64,000 nt of DNA from Rattus norvegicus (Eukaryota > Chordata > Mammalia > Rodentia > Muridae), in assembly GCF_036323735.1 (NCBI RefSeq), contig NC_086036.1, forward strand, positions 41,411,050 to 41,475,049, written 5' to 3'. A model generated the notes under the pieces. It was not told where the DNA came from, made no database searches, and worked only from the letters and a program-made list of their open reading frames with translations. The position numbers and the translations under genes are program-made. Shown piece by piece: positions 47,387 to 59,931 of this stretch. The stretch's first letter is position 1; each line of letters opens with the position of its first letter.

Positions 47387-47539
47387 CCTCTTTCACTATG
47401 GTATGTCAAAAGTATGAGTCAGATAGCTTATCTTTTATGGTTCACAGGTCCATGAATAGAGAAGAAATCTGTCTGGAATTAATTACCCCAGGGACCACAT
47501 CTGGACCTGATACAGATGGTGTTTTGCATTTCTGAGCTG

Positions 47540-48560
47540 ATGATATTTCGATAAGATTTCTTTGAAGTGATGCCATGACAGGAAGAGACTTCTGTGAATC
47601 TTTTAGAGTAAAATACATATTTTACATGGGAACATATGTGGATCATTAGGGCCTAGGAGCAAACCATAGCAGTCAAAATCACCCCAGTAACTCTGGGCCT
47701 TATACAGTTATCCCCCTTTCAAGTGCAACCATAGTCTGTGAACATGCTATTAATCACTATATTATTTTGAGTCAAAAATAAGATTAGTCAGGCAGTTCTG
47801 TCTTGTTTAATTAAGTGGGTCTTTGAAAGTAGATTGCTCTTATGACAGCAGAAATAAGTAGAAACACAAGAAGAAGTGACCTTGAAGGAAATTCTCCTAC
47901 TATCCATCAAAAGTTTCTGTTACTACTATCTTGGAAGAAGGCCTACAAGAGTGAATGGCCTTGAGGAGTAGACACTGGTGTCCAAGGAGGCAAGGAGGTG
48001 GGGCTGCCTATATACACAAAGAACTAAGTTCTTTATCTTGATGTAGACTAAATTCTATGTCAAAGAACAGAATAGATGAGGCTAGGAACAGATTCTTCTT
48101 CAATGGTATCTTTAGAGAAGAATGCAGCCAGCTGACACTTTGACCCCAGTATTCTGAAACTCCAAGCAAGGGACCCAGTCCTGCTATGCCAAACTTGAAA
48201 CAACAGAACCATAGAATAAATGGACATCATTATAGTCCATAAAGTTTGGGGGCTGATGCAAATCATTGTTGTAAAGGAGTGCTCTGTAGCCCTGTTGCTT
48301 TGTGAGATCCACATAGCAAGAGAAAATAAATACAATTGTAAGTGTTGATTGACTATGTTAAAAATATAATAATCTTTTGTCTGAGTGAAGCCAGTTACTA
48401 ATCAAATCATCAATGGCTTGTCATGCTATTAGTTGTTTCGATTCAGCCACTAACTCTTTACATAGCCCTGCCTTCCAACTCAAATAAGCCATTCCTATTT
48501 CCCATTAACCTCTAAGGAAAATTATTATTTATTTTATTTATTATAACAATGAAGCTTAAT
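47540..48560. other. Intergenic, nothing assigned
   Basis: 48060-48340 may be an old LTR-like fragment, but I cannot name it. The minus frame of 91 codons there lacks any recognisable feature. Confidence 0.3.
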
Positions 48561-48574
48561 ACAATTTGAGTTTT

Positions 48575-48757
48575 TAAAAGATATATTTATTCATTTTATG
48601 TATAATACATTGTAGTTATCTCCAGACACACCAGAAGAGGACATGGGATTCCATTACAGATGGTTATGAGCCTTTATGTGGTTACTGGGAATTGAACTCA
48701 GGACCTCTGGAAGAGCAGCCAGTATTCTTAACTGCTGAGCCATCTCTCCAGCCCCCC
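48575..48757 (-). mobile_element. B2 SINE
   Basis: Reverse B2 (TCTCCAGACACACCAGAAGA, ...CATCTCTCCAGCCCC) with the duplication ACAATTTGAGTTTT at 48561-48574 and 48758-48771. Confidence 0.93.
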
Positions 48758-48771
48758 ACAATTTGAGTTTT

Positions 48772-49905
48772 ATAGTTGGCTAACTTCATGAGGAAGTTAC
48801 ATGACAACAGAGCTGGGTGGTGGGTGCAGGAGGAGAAGGTGGGGACAAGATGCATGGCTGCAGGAAAAAGGCCAATAGAAATGTCAAGATGAGTCCCACT
48901 AAGACAGAGAGGGACTGCAAAATGACTGTAGAGCCACCACAAACTGACAGCAGAATGTTCAACGATCAGATAATACAACACACCTTGGGTGGGTTCAACA
49001 CAAAGAAATTGAAAGAATTCCTTTTCCATAAAATAATGCTTCATAAAGTGTAGTTACTAATCTGACAGTCTCAACAGCACTTGGAAGCTTACAAAGGCAA
49101 ATTCCTGAGCCCTAGAGAATCAACATCCATTAAAGGTGTGACTTAGTAACCTGTGTTCTAACATGCCCCATGCCCTGTTGGTCATTTTTATATGGAATGA
49201 CTTTTGAGTACAACCGTAATAGTGTTTTCATACTTACCTCTTGTGAGTAAGCATTCTGAGATCCACAGAGTCATGAGGTTCCCCAAGATCTAGCTTCTTC
49301 TATTGTCATACAGGAGTCTTCCCAATAAGATATGCCACTGGACCAGCAACCTTGAGTTTTGAAGCTCTGCATATCTTAGCATTCATCCCAGGGGTGTGTC
49401 CTAATAGGCTACTTCTGAGTTGCATATATTAATAAGAATTTAAGTTAAATTAGATTATAAATTATTAATGAAGGAACAAGTTCCAGTGAAATATGATCCA
49501 GCAGAGGAGAAAATTAATTATAAGTAATTTGCTAAATCTAATCGCAAAAGAAAGGAAAAAAATAACAATAGGAGATTCTAACCTGAACATTGAGTTCTCT
49601 CATGTCTCTCACGGAAAAGAAAAAATTTTAGAATGTGGGTGTTTGTGTAGATTTTCTGAATAAAGAAAATTGTTTTTGCAATAAATCGAATCAACTATTA
49701 AAAAAGCAAGAGTATTGTTGCCTCTACACTTGCCAGTACCCTATTGAGGTTTGTTTGTTTTTGTTTCTACATTATATTTTTAAACAGCACATCAGTAAAT
49801 AATGAAAAAATATTCACAGTGTGAGAACTTCAACTTAAACTGGAGGTTTTCTGTTGAAGACGTTAAATTTGAGGTTGTAGGGTTGAAAGCTTTCAATCCA
49901 AGATC
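48772..49905. other. Intergenic, nothing assigned
   Basis: AT-rich sequence without recognisable genes or repeats. Confidence 0.4.
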
Positions 49906-49907
49906 TT

Positions 49908-50307
49908 TGTGGTGGTTACAATAAGAGTGGCCTGCATAGGCTCATATACTCAAATACTTAGCTACCAGGGCATGCCATTACATGAAAGGGTTAGAAGAAT
50001 TTAGAAGAATTATGAAGAAATGTGTGGAAGTAGGCTTTGAGGTTAAAAAGCCTATGCCAGGTCCAATCTCTCTCTCTCTCTCTCTCCCCCCCCCCACCCC
50101 CGTCCCTTCCCTTCCTCCCTTCTCTCTTCCTCTCTCTGCTTGTGGATCAATAACTCTCAGCTACCTGCCTACTGCTGTGTCCCCCATTATGACAGTAATT
50201 GACTAAATCTCTGACGCTGTAAGCAAGCCCCCAGTTTAACGCTTTCTTTTATAAGAGTTTCCTTGGTGGTGGTGTCTCTTCACATCAATAAACAGTGACT
50301 AAGACAG
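49908..50307 (+). mobile_element. LTR-like rodent repeat with internal (CT)n
   Basis: Starts TGTGGTGGTTACAATAAGAG, carries a CT/CCC tract at 50068-50145, then TGCTTGTGGATCAATAACTC, CTGTAAGCAAGCCCC, TATAAGAGTTTCCTTGG and ends GTGACTAAGACA. Same group as 39469-39832. Confidence 0.6.
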
Positions 50308-51000
50308 ATTTTCCTACCAGAAACTGGGGTATTGCTATGGCAGACCAGATCATGCTGTTTGTTGAAGGAACGTAGAAGACTTTGGGACTTTGGACTAGAA
50401 AAGCAGTTGAATGCTTTAGATGGGGATTAATGGCATTCTTGTCTTATATTGGTACACTTTTCATTGATAAGAAATAAAAGCAGTGTGGTATTCATGTCAC
50501 TCTACACTAACTGTAGTGCTCTCCCATTAGACATAAACTAGCTCAGAGAATATCAATCTTACACAAGATTACAAGACCATGAAAAGAGAGAGAGAGAGTG
50601 AGAGAGAGAGAGAGAATATAAGGCTTTTGTATAACCTTTTCTAAGAATGCTGGAAAAGTTACTGTACTTTGCACAAAATATCAAACAGACACTTTCTTGG
50701 CCAAAATGTTTGTCTGGCACTCATTAGCTAATTGCGAAAGTATTCTTTTTCTTATCTCTCCACCCTATAGATAATATTTACTGAGCCACTCTAGCATAAA
50801 ACTCTGTGGTATCATACAGCTTCCAATCTGGATCAAATTATGTGATCTAGAGTAAACCACGTTAGACCCATCTAAATCTGTAGTAGGGTCTTTCTAGTCT
50901 TTCAAATGCCCTTTCTCTGAGATGCTGTGTGTTCCTTCTTGGCAATGAATTATAAACTAATTTTGTGGCATATTCTTTTTGTTTGGTTGCTTTTTTTAAT
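50308..51000. other. Intergenic with (GA)n
   Basis: (GA)n at 50584-50617. Nothing else is assigned. Confidence 0.4.
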
Positions 51001-51145
51001 CTTTTTTGAGACAGGGTTTCTCTGTGTAGCCCTGGCTGTCTGGAACTCACTCTGAAGTCCAGGCTGGCCTCAAACTCAGAGATCCACTTAGCTTTGCCTC
51101 CTGAGTGCTAGGATAAAAGGCATGCACCACCACTCCCTGGCTATG
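51001..51145 (-). mobile_element. B1 SINE
   Basis: TTTTTTGAGACAGGGTTTCT, CTGTGTAGCCCTGGCTGTCT, ...ACTCAGAGATCCACTTAGC, ending ACCACCACTCCCTGGC. Confidence 0.93.
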
Positions 51146-51596
51146 AGCATATTCTTCATGGCCAGTTATATATCAGTGTAATGTCGAAGACTAAGTATTT
51201 TTCATGTAAGATGCCCATAGTCTTCTAATAGAAGCAGAAAATCTTCAATAACAACAGCTCATCTAACCATTGAACCCTATGCTGATAAGCTTTTGTTGTA
51301 TGGCATAGCTAATGTTTCTGGAGAGTCAAACAGTATTGACTCTTTGGCTTATATATCACAGTCATGCATTCTTCATGATAGAGCTACATTCTGAGAAACA
51401 AACCATTTTAGGTTCAACTGTACAAACACCACAGAATGTACAGTGAAGTATAGTGCATACAACCCATAGCATGGATGTTTCCTACCATCAAGCAGCCTAT
51501 GCAAAGCATAATTGTATGTGCTTCGGGCCAAAGAGTAAATGTGGTTTTACCAGTGTCATTATTAAGCATGAGAATATAATGACTACAGTGCTACTA

Positions 51597-52450
51597 GGTG
51601 TGCTAGCTTTCTGTCGCTATGACAAGATGTTAGAGAAAAACAACTTACAGGAAGTTAAAAAACTATGGAGCTGAACGTAATAGCATCTACCTTTAATCCT
51701 AGCATTGGGGAGGCAGAAGTAGATTCTGTGAGTTTAAGGCCAGCCTAATCTACATAGTGAATTCTCATTATGATGAGACCCAGTCTTGAAACAACAACCA
51801 CAATAAAGATTTATTTTGACTTGTGGTACATAGTCCTTTGTTCAAGTTGTTTCAAGGCCAGGCCATAGATCATGGCAGCAGCATGTGAGAAAGAAAAACA
51901 GTTTCTTTCCTGGTGACCAGGAGGTGAAGATGGGAGCCAGGTATAAAATATGATCTGCAAAAGCGTGACAACCCATTGTGCTGGAGAAACCATGACTGTA
52001 GACACTTTAGGCAGCTGTGTATCTTGTATCTACATTCAGGAAGCAATCAGCAATAGATGCTGTTCCTCTTGCTTCTTCTTGTTACTCAGTCAAGGATCTC
52101 ACCCCATGGTATGATGCCACATTTACTTAAGATATGTCTTCTTACCTCAACTAACCTAATATAGAAACTCTCTTACAGACATGGCCAGAAGTTTGTTTCC
52201 ATGGTAATTCTAAATCCCATCAAATTCACAAGCAAGACTAATGTCATACCCATTGTGGCATACTGCCTCTAATCAGGCCCTTCATTCTTAAAATTTTTGT
52301 CACTATCCTATGGCCAGTTCAGCTATGAATCCATTAATGGATTGATCCATTGATGAAATTAGAGCCCTCACAATCCAATGACCTCCCCAGAACCACATCA
52401 CTGAAAATGCTATACAGGGAACCAACCCTTTAGCACATCAGCTTTGAGGC
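51597..52450 (-). repeat. LTR-like repeat split by a B1
   Basis: GTGCTAGCTTTCTGTCGCTA and AAAGATTTATTTTGACTTGT are reverse-strand marks of an old LTR or MaLR-like repeat. A plus-strand B1 occupies 51663-51790. The limits beyond 52000 are unclear. 51146-51596 holds nothing I recognise. Confidence 0.4.
51663..51790 (+). mobile_element. B1 SINE
   Basis: ACCTTTAATCCTAGCATTGG, GGAGGCAGAAGTAGATTCTG, ...AAGGCCAGCCTAATCTACAT and a CAACAACCA A-rich end. Confidence 0.85.
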
Positions 52451-53502
52451 AACACTTTGTAGCTAAGCCTCATACCACTAGGCAATCAGAAATTCTCAGT
52501 TCCACTACAAATCTTTTGCATTTGTGTGTGGGGTGTGTGTGTGTGTGTGTGTGTGAAGTACAACTCTGTAGACTTGGTTTGCTCCTTCTGCCTTTCCTGT
52601 GGGTTCTGGAGTCTGACCTCAGGTTGTCAGGCTTGCTTTGCAAGCTCCTTTCCTTGCTGCATCATCTCCCTAACCCTCTGTTAGAGCCATCACATACACT
52701 TTAACTTTTCAGATAAGAATGGAGACATTCTAAAGAGACAATGACCCCTCCCTTCAGCTATCAGACTATTAGAACAATGGTCCCTGTAGAATTGGAATTT
52801 TCCTAGGAATCTCTTGCTGGGAGGAAGAAAAAGCTGAGGCCTGGTGCCAACTAGAGTCTCCAGCTGAACAGAGATTTCACACAGACAACAAAGAGATTAG
52901 AGATGGGACAATGGTGGGTTAGTGATAGTCAGGAGTACACTCTGACCAGGACTGCTTGATTATGCATGCCTCTTGCCATCTGTTGACACCTCATGCTAAG
53001 ACCTTAAAAATGGACCTATGTCAGAGTCACTGGACCCCTTTATTCATTCCTCTTCCCAGTGTAGATCAATATCCTTTGTGTTTCATGATCACTTGTCTCT
53101 GTAGTTGACCGGTGAGGATGAGTGGCAGAGCATGGCTCCTTAGGACTGTCACGGCACAGGCTTTGACCCTAATAATTCCCTTAACAGTGTATGGGCTGTG
53201 ACTATACAAGTGTTTTGAGTTGCTAAAGTTAGAAGTGATTGTTTTAATTTATTGGAACGTATTTTTACTTATGCATACTTTGCCGTGTATGTGCTGGGGC
53301 CCAAGGATACCAGAAGAGGTCTTCAGAGCTAAAATTATAAGCATTTGTGAATCTTCTGATATGGATCCTGGAATCCAAATGACAAAAAGCTGCAGACTAA
53401 CAAATAATGAACAGATGATGTTGATGAAGATGGCAATAACTTATTATTTGGCACTTCATGTTTGCTAGTACCTTACTAAATGCTCCCTGTTTAATTTTAA
53501 AC
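52451..53502. other. Intergenic before the L1
   Basis: (TG)n at 52525-52555 within a possible reverse B3 remnant (to about 52680). 52740-53215 may be LTR-derived, but this is not clear. 53240-53420 has a weak reverse B3 look. No gene is seen. Confidence 0.35.
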
Positions 53503-53528
53503 ATAGAAATATTTGTTGCGACTGGAGT

Positions 53529-54452
53529 GGCAGGTCCCCCACGGTCCAGACCATGCCCAGACCTAAAGGGACACAGTCAACAGTTCTCTGCACCCAATCC
53601 CGTGGGAGGGAGAGTTAAACCTTCAGAGGGGGAGACACGCCTGAGAAGCCAGAAGAGACTACACTCTGCCCACATTTCTGACTCCAAAGGAAAATACCTA
53701 ACACCATCTGGGACACCGGTGCACGGGGGCTCTGGGAAAAGGCAGCACAGGCCCTCCTGGTTGCCGCCCTCATGGAGAGCTCAAAAGCAGCCCCACGAGC
53801 AAACTTGAGCCTCGGGACCACAGGTAAGACCAACTTTTCTGCTCCAAGCGACCTGCCTGGTGGACTCAGGACACACAGAGGCAAAATTCCTCTGGGACCT
53901 GACACTTCCATTTTAAGCTGGAGCCCGAACCTCACTGATCCCCGCCCACAGCTCACAGCTCCCAAACACCATGGGAGAGAGAGCTCACCGCCTGGACAGG
54001 TGGGCACTTCTGAGACTGCAGAGCGGGAGAGACCACCAATACTGCCCACATCCCTGGCCCAAAAGGAAACTGTATAGGGCCTCTGGGAACTGGAAGACAG
54101 GGGCACTGCAGCGGCAGGTGCCCCGAGGTCCAGACACCACCCAGACCTGAGGGGACTAATCAACAGCTCTCTGCACCCAAATCCCGTGAGAGGGAGAGGT
54201 AAACCTTCAGAGGGGCAGACATGCCTGGGAAGCCAGAAGAGACTATACTCTGCCCACATTTCTAACTCCAGAGGAAAACACCTAATGCCATCTGGGACCC
54301 CGGTATACAGGGGCTCCGGGAAAAGGCAGCGCAGGCCCTCCTGGTGGGAGAGCTCAAAAGCAGCCCCCCATGAGCACCTTCAGCCTCGGGACCACAGGTA
54401 AGACCAACGTTTCTGCTCCAAGCGACTTGCCTGGTGGACTCAGGACACAGTC
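53529..54452 (+). repeat. L1 5' UTR tandem promoter units (one full, one partial)
   Basis: GGCAGGTCCCCCACGGTCC at 53529 recurs as GGCAGGTGCCCCGAGGTCC at 54113, a period of 584 bp. The second unit continues to about 54452 (CTGGTGGACTCAGGACACA, matching 53855-53873). Units of this size are known from rat L1 and act as promoters. They are GC-rich and carry long antisense frames. Confidence 0.88.
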
Positions 54453-54634
54453 TCACAGGAACAGCTGAAGACCAGTAGGCAGGAAAGACTACGCCCAAAA
54501 GCAGGACACTCTGTTCACACAACTGGCTAAAAGAGAACAGGAAAACAGGTCTACAGCACTTCTGACACACAGCCTATAGGAAGGTCTAGCCACTGTCAGA
54601 AATAGCAGAACAAGGTAACACCAGAGACAACCTG

Positions 54635-55704
54635 ATGGTGAGAGGCAAGAACAGGAACCCATGCAACAGAAACCAAGACTACATGGCATCATCGGAGCCC
54701 AATTCTCCCACCAAAGCAAACACTGAATATCCAAACACACCAGAAAAGCAAGATCTAAATTTAAAATCACATTTGATCATGATGCTGGAGGAGTTCAAGA
54801 AAGACATGAAGGACTCCCTTAGAGAAACGCAGGAAAACATAAACAAGTAGAAGCCTATAGAGAGGAATCAAAACACTCCCTGAAAGAATTCCAGGAAAAC
54901 ACAATCAAACAGGTGAAGGAATTAAAAATGGAAATAGAAGCAATAAAGAAAGCTCAAAGGGAAATAGCCCTGGATATAGAAAACCAAAGGAAGAGACAAG
55001 GAGCCGCAGATATAAGCATCACCAACAGAATGCAAGAAATAGAAGAGAGAATACAGGAGCAGAAGATTCCATAGAAATCATTGACACAACTGTAAAAGAT
55101 AATGTAAAATGGAAAGAGCTACTGGTCCAAAACGTACAGGAAATCCAGGACTCAATGAGAAGATCAAACCTAAGGATAATAGGTATAGAAGAGAATGAAA
55201 ACTCCCAGTTCAAAGGACCAGTAAATAACTTCAACAAAATCATAGAAGAAAACTTCCCTAACCTAAAGAAAGAGATGCCCATAAACATACAAGAAGCCTA
55301 CAGAACTCCAAATAGATTGGACCAGAAAAGAAAAGCCTCCGATCACATATTAGTCAAAACAGCAAATGCATAAAATAAAGAAAGAATATTAAAAGCAGTA
55401 AGGGAAAAAAGGTCAAGTAACATAAAGGCAGACCTATCTGAATCACACCAGCCTTCTCACCAGAGACTGTGAAAGCCAGAAGATCCTGGACAGGTGTCAT
55501 ACAGACCCTAAGAGAACACAAATGCCAGCCCAGTTACTGTATCCTGCAAAATTCTCAATTAACATAGATGGAAAAAACAAGATATTCCATGACAAACCCA
55601 AATTTACACAATATCTTTCTACAAATCCAGCACTACAAAGGATAATAAATGGTAAAGCCCAACATAAGGAGGCAAGCTACACCCTAGGAAAAGCAAGAAA
55701 CTAA
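54635..55704 (+). pseudogene. L1 ORF1 (broken)
   Basis: L1 ORF1 encodes the RNA-binding coiled-coil trimer. The start at 54635 reads MVRGKNRNPCNRNQ. An in-frame TAG at 54848-54850 and a small deletion soon after break the coiled-coil part. The RRM block is recognisable (NLRIIGIEENE at about 55167-55200), as is the C-terminal end (IFHDKPKFTQYLSTNPALQR...LGKARN, stop at 55702-55704). At least two more frame breaks lie near 55060 and 55375. Confidence 0.92.
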
Positions 55705-56941
55705 TTGTCTTGGCAACAAAACAAAGAGAAGAAAAGCACACAAACATAACCTCACATCCAAATATGAATATAACAGGAAGCAATAATCACTATTCCTTAA
55801 TATCTCTCAACATCAATAGTCTCAACTCCCCAATAAAAAGACATAGATTAACAAACTGGATACGCAATGAGGATCCTGCATTCAGCTGCCTACAGGAAAC
55901 ACACCTCAGAGACAAAGACAGACACTACCTCAGAGTGAAAGGCTGGAAAACAACGTTCCAAGCAAATGGTCAGAAGAAGCAAGCTGGAGTGGCCATTGTG
56001 ATATCGAATAAAATCAATTTTCAACTAAAAGTCATCAAAAAAGATAAGGAAGGACACTTCATATTCATCACAGGAAAAATCCACCAAGATGAACTCTTAA
56101 TCCTAAATATCTATGCTCCAAATACAAGGGCACTTACATACATAAAAGGAACCTTACTAAAGCTCAAAGCACACATTGCACCTCACACAATAATAGTAGG
56201 AGATTTCAAAACCCCACTCTCGTCAATGGACAGATCATGGAAACAGAAATTAAACAGAGACGTAGACAGACTAAGAGAAGTCATGAACCAAATGGACTTA
56301 ACAGATATTTATAGAACATTCTATCCTAAAGCAAAAGGATATACCTTCTTCTCACCACCTCATGGTACTTTCTCCAAAATTGACCATATAATAGGTCAAA
56401 AAACAAGCCTCAACAGACACAGAAAGATAGAAATAATCCCATGTGTCCTATCACACCACCACGGGCTAAAACTGGTCTTCAATAACAATAAGGGAAGAAC
56501 ACCCACATATAAATGGAAGTTGAACAATGCTCTACTCAATGATAACCTATTCAAGGAAGAAATAAAGAAATTAAAGACTTCTTAGAATTTAATGAAAATG
56601 AAGGTACAACATACCCAAACTTATGGGACACAATGAAAGCTGTGCTAAGAGGAAAACTCATAGCTCTGAATGCCTACAGAAAGAAACAGGAGAGAGCATA
56701 TATCAGGAGCTTGACAGCACACCTAAAAGCTCTAGAACAAAAAGAAGCAAATACACACAGGAGGGGTAGAAGGCAGGAAATAATCAAACTCAGAGCTGAA
56801 ATCAACCAAGTAGAAACAAAAAGGACCATAGAAAGCATCAACAGAACCAAAAGTTGCTTCTTTGAGAAAATGAACAAGATAGATAAACCCTTAGCCACAC
56901 TAACGAGAGGACACAGAGAGTGTGTCCAAATTAACAAAATC

Positions 56942-57187
56942 GGATGTGAGGGCGATCTGGCTGCGACATCTGTCACCCCATTGATCGCCAGGGTTGATTC
57001 GGCTGATCTGGCTGGCTAGGCGGGTGTCCCCTTCCTCCCTCACCGCTCCATGTGCGTCCCTCCCGAAGCTGCGCGCTCGGTCGAAGAGGACGACCTTCCC
57101 CGAATAGAGGAGGACCGGTCTTCGGTCAAGGGTATACGAGTAGCTGCGCTCCCCTGCTAGAACCTCCAAACAAGCTCTCAAGGTCCA
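56942..57187 (+). pseudogene. Rn7sk (pseudogene): 7SK snRNA retropseudogene, 3'-truncated, in L1 ORF2
   Basis: GGATGTGAGGGCGATCTGGC is the exact 5' end of 7SK RNA, the scaffold that holds P-TEFb inactive with HEXIM. The copy follows 7SK for about 245 of about 331 bases, with few differences (for example an A-to-T change and one extra A near 57095), and stops at ...CTCTCAAGGTCCA. There is no A tail. It is flanked by the 18-bp repeat GTCCAAATTAACAAAATC at 56924-56941 and 57183-57200. The GTCCA at the 3' junction belongs both to 7SK and to the target, which points to priming by microhomology. It lacks the 7SK promoter and 3' end, so it is not a working RNA gene. Confidence 0.95.
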
Positions 57188-57768
57188 AATTAACAAAATC
57201 AGAAATGAAAAGGGAGACATAACTACAGAATCAGAGAAAATTCAAAAAATCATCAGATCCTACTACAAAAGCCTATATTCAACAAAACTTGAAAATCTGG
57301 AGGAAATGGACAATTTCCTAGACAGATACCGGGTACCAAAGTTAAATCACGAACAGATCAACCATTTAAACAACCCCATAACTCCTAAAGAAATAGAAGC
57401 AGTCATTAAAGGTCTCCCAACCAAAAAGAGCCCAGGTTCAGACGGGTTTGGTGCAGAATTCTATCAGACCTTCATAGAAGACCTCATACCAATACTATCC
57501 AAACTATTCCACAAAATTGAAACAGATGGAGCACTACCGAATTCCTTCTATGAAGCCACAATTACTCTTATACCTAAACCACACAAAGTCCCAACAAAGA
57601 AAGAGAACTTCAGACCAATTTCCCTTATGAATATTGACGCAAGAATATTCAATAAAATTCTGGCAAACCCAATCCAAGAGCACATCAAAACAATCAGCCA
57701 CCATGATCAAGTAGGCTTCATCCCAGGCATGCACGGATGGTTTAATATACCATCAACTGTAATCCATT

Positions 57769-57867
57769 TTTTTGGGGGGGGGGTTCTTTTTTTCGGAGCT
57801 GGGGACCGAACCCAGGGCCTTGAGCTTCCTAGGTAAGCACTCTACCACTGAGCTAAATCCCCAGCCC
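57769..57867 (-). mobile_element. ID SINE nested in L1 ORF2
   Basis: Minus-strand ID (GGGGCTGGGGATTTAGCTCA...CCCAGCTCCG) whose tail reads AAAAAAAGAACCCCCCCCCC on its own strand. The target duplication CTGTAATCCATT is at 57757-57768 and 57868-57879. Confidence 0.94.
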
Positions 57868-59931
57868 CTGTAATCCATTATATAAACAAACTGAAAGAAC
57901 AAAACCACATGATCATTTCATTAGATGCTGAGAGAACATTTGACAAAATTCAACACCCCTTCATGATAAAAGTCCTGGAAAGAGTAGGAATTCAAGGCCC
58001 ATACCGAAACATAGCAAAAGCCATATACAGCAAACCAGTGTAAACTAAACTAAATGGAGAGAAACTTGAAGCAATCCCACTAAAATCAGGGAGTAGACAA
58101 GGCTGCCCACTCTCCCTACTTATTCAATATAGTTCTTGAAGTTCTAGCCAGAGCAATCAGACAACAAAAGGAGATCAAGGGGATACAGATTGGAAAAGAA
58201 GAAGTCAAAATATCACTATTTGCAGATGATATGATAGTACATTTAAGTGATCCCAAAAGTTCCAACAGAGATCTATTAAATCTTATAAACACCTTCAGCA
58301 AATTGGATGGGTACAAAATTAACTCAAATAAATCAATAGCCTTCCTCTACACAAAAGAGAAACAAGTCGAGACAGAAATTAGGGAAACGACACCCTTCAT
58401 AATAGTCCCAAATAATATAAAATACCTCGGTGTGACTTTAACCAAGCAAATAAAAGATCTGTATGATAAGAAGTTCAAACCTCTGAAGAAAGAAATTGAA
58501 GAAGATCCCAGAAGATAGAAACATCTTGAATTGCTCATGAATTGGCAGGATTAATATAGTAAAAATGGCCATTTTACCAAAAGCGATCTACAGCTTCAAT
58601 GCAATCCCCATCAAAATACCAATCCAATTCTTCAGAGTTAGACAGAAAAATTTGCAAATTCATCTGGAATAACAAAAAACCCAGGATAGCTAAAACTATC
58701 CTCAAGAATAAAAGGACTTCTGGGAGAATAACTATCCCTGAACTCAAGCAGTATTACAGAGCAGTAGTGATAAAAACTGCATGGTATTGGTACAGAGACA
58801 GACAGATAGACCAGTGGAATAGTATTGAAGACCCAGAAATGAACCCGCACACCTATGGTCACTTGATTTTTGACAAAGGAGCCAAAACCATCCAGTGGAA
58901 AAAAAGATAGCATTTTCAGCAAATGGTGCTGGTTCAACTGGAGGTCAGCATGTAGAAGAATGCATTTCGATCCATCCTTATCATCCTGTACAAACCTTAA
59001 GTCCAAGTGGATCAAGGACCTCCACATCAAACCAGATACACTCAAACTAATAGAAGAAAAAGTGGGGAAAGATCTGGAACACATGGGGACTGGAGAAAAT
59101 TTCCTGAACAAAACACCAATGGCTTATGCTCTAAGATCAAGAATCAACAAATGGGATCTCATAAAACTGTAAAGCTTCTGTAAGGCAAAGGACACTGTTA
59201 GGACAAAACGGCAACCAACAGACTGGGAAAAGGTCTTTTCCAGTCCTACAGCAGATAGAAGGCTTATATCCAAAATATACAAAGAACTCAAGAAGTTAGA
59301 CTGCATGGAGACAAATAACCCTATTAAAAAATGGGGTTCAGAGCTAAACAAAGAATTCACAGCTGAAGAATGCTGAATGGCTGAGAAATGCTCAACATCT
59401 TTAGTCATAAGGGAAATGCAAATCAAAACAACCCTGAGATCTCACCTCACACCAGTGAGAATGGCTAAGATCAAAAACTCAGGTGACTGCAAATGCTGGC
59501 GAGGATATGGAGAAAGAGGAACACTCCTCCATTGTTGGTGGGATTGCAGACTGGTACAACCATTCTGGAAATCAGTCTGGAGGTTCCTCAGAAAATTGGA
59601 CATTGAACTACCTGAGAACCCATCTATACCTCTCTTGGGCATATACCTAAAAGATGCCCCAACATATAACAAAGACACGTGTTCCACTATGTTCATAGCA
59701 GCCTTATTTATAATAGCCAGAAACTGGAAAGAACCCAGATGCCCTTCAACAGAGGAATGGATACAGAAAATGTGGTACATCTACACAATGGAATATTACT
59801 CAACTATCAAAAACAATGACTTTATGAAATTCATAGACAAATGGTTGGAACTGGAAAATATCATCCTGAGTGAGGTAACCCAGTCACAGAAAAGCACACA
59901 TGGTATGCACTCATTGATAAGTGGCTATTAG

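Larger units (their letters stand above)
55710..59931 (+). pseudogene. L1 ORF2 (broken endonuclease-reverse transcriptase)
   Basis: L1 ORF2 nicks the target and reverse-transcribes RNA. The endonuclease domain is open from 55710 to 56585, with SLNINSLNSPIKRHRLTNWI and LQETHL motifs. The normally conserved VGDFNTPLS reads VGDFKTPLS and the catalytic SDHHG reads SHHHG, so the nuclease would be dead even if expressed. A frameshift follows at 56585. RT blocks are visible (SPGSDGFGAEFYQ at about 57430, FRPISLMNIDARIFNKILA near 57610, FADDM at 58219-58233). Further breaks are the 7SK insertion, the ID insertion, a stop near 58040 and a deletion near 58130. The C-terminal part is open from 59377 to a TAG at 59931. 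Confidence 0.94.

Noticed and set aside
56942..57187. Functional 7SK RNA gene
   Set aside because: It lacks the last ~85 bases and any U6-type promoter, and sits inside L1 ORF2 with a target duplication.
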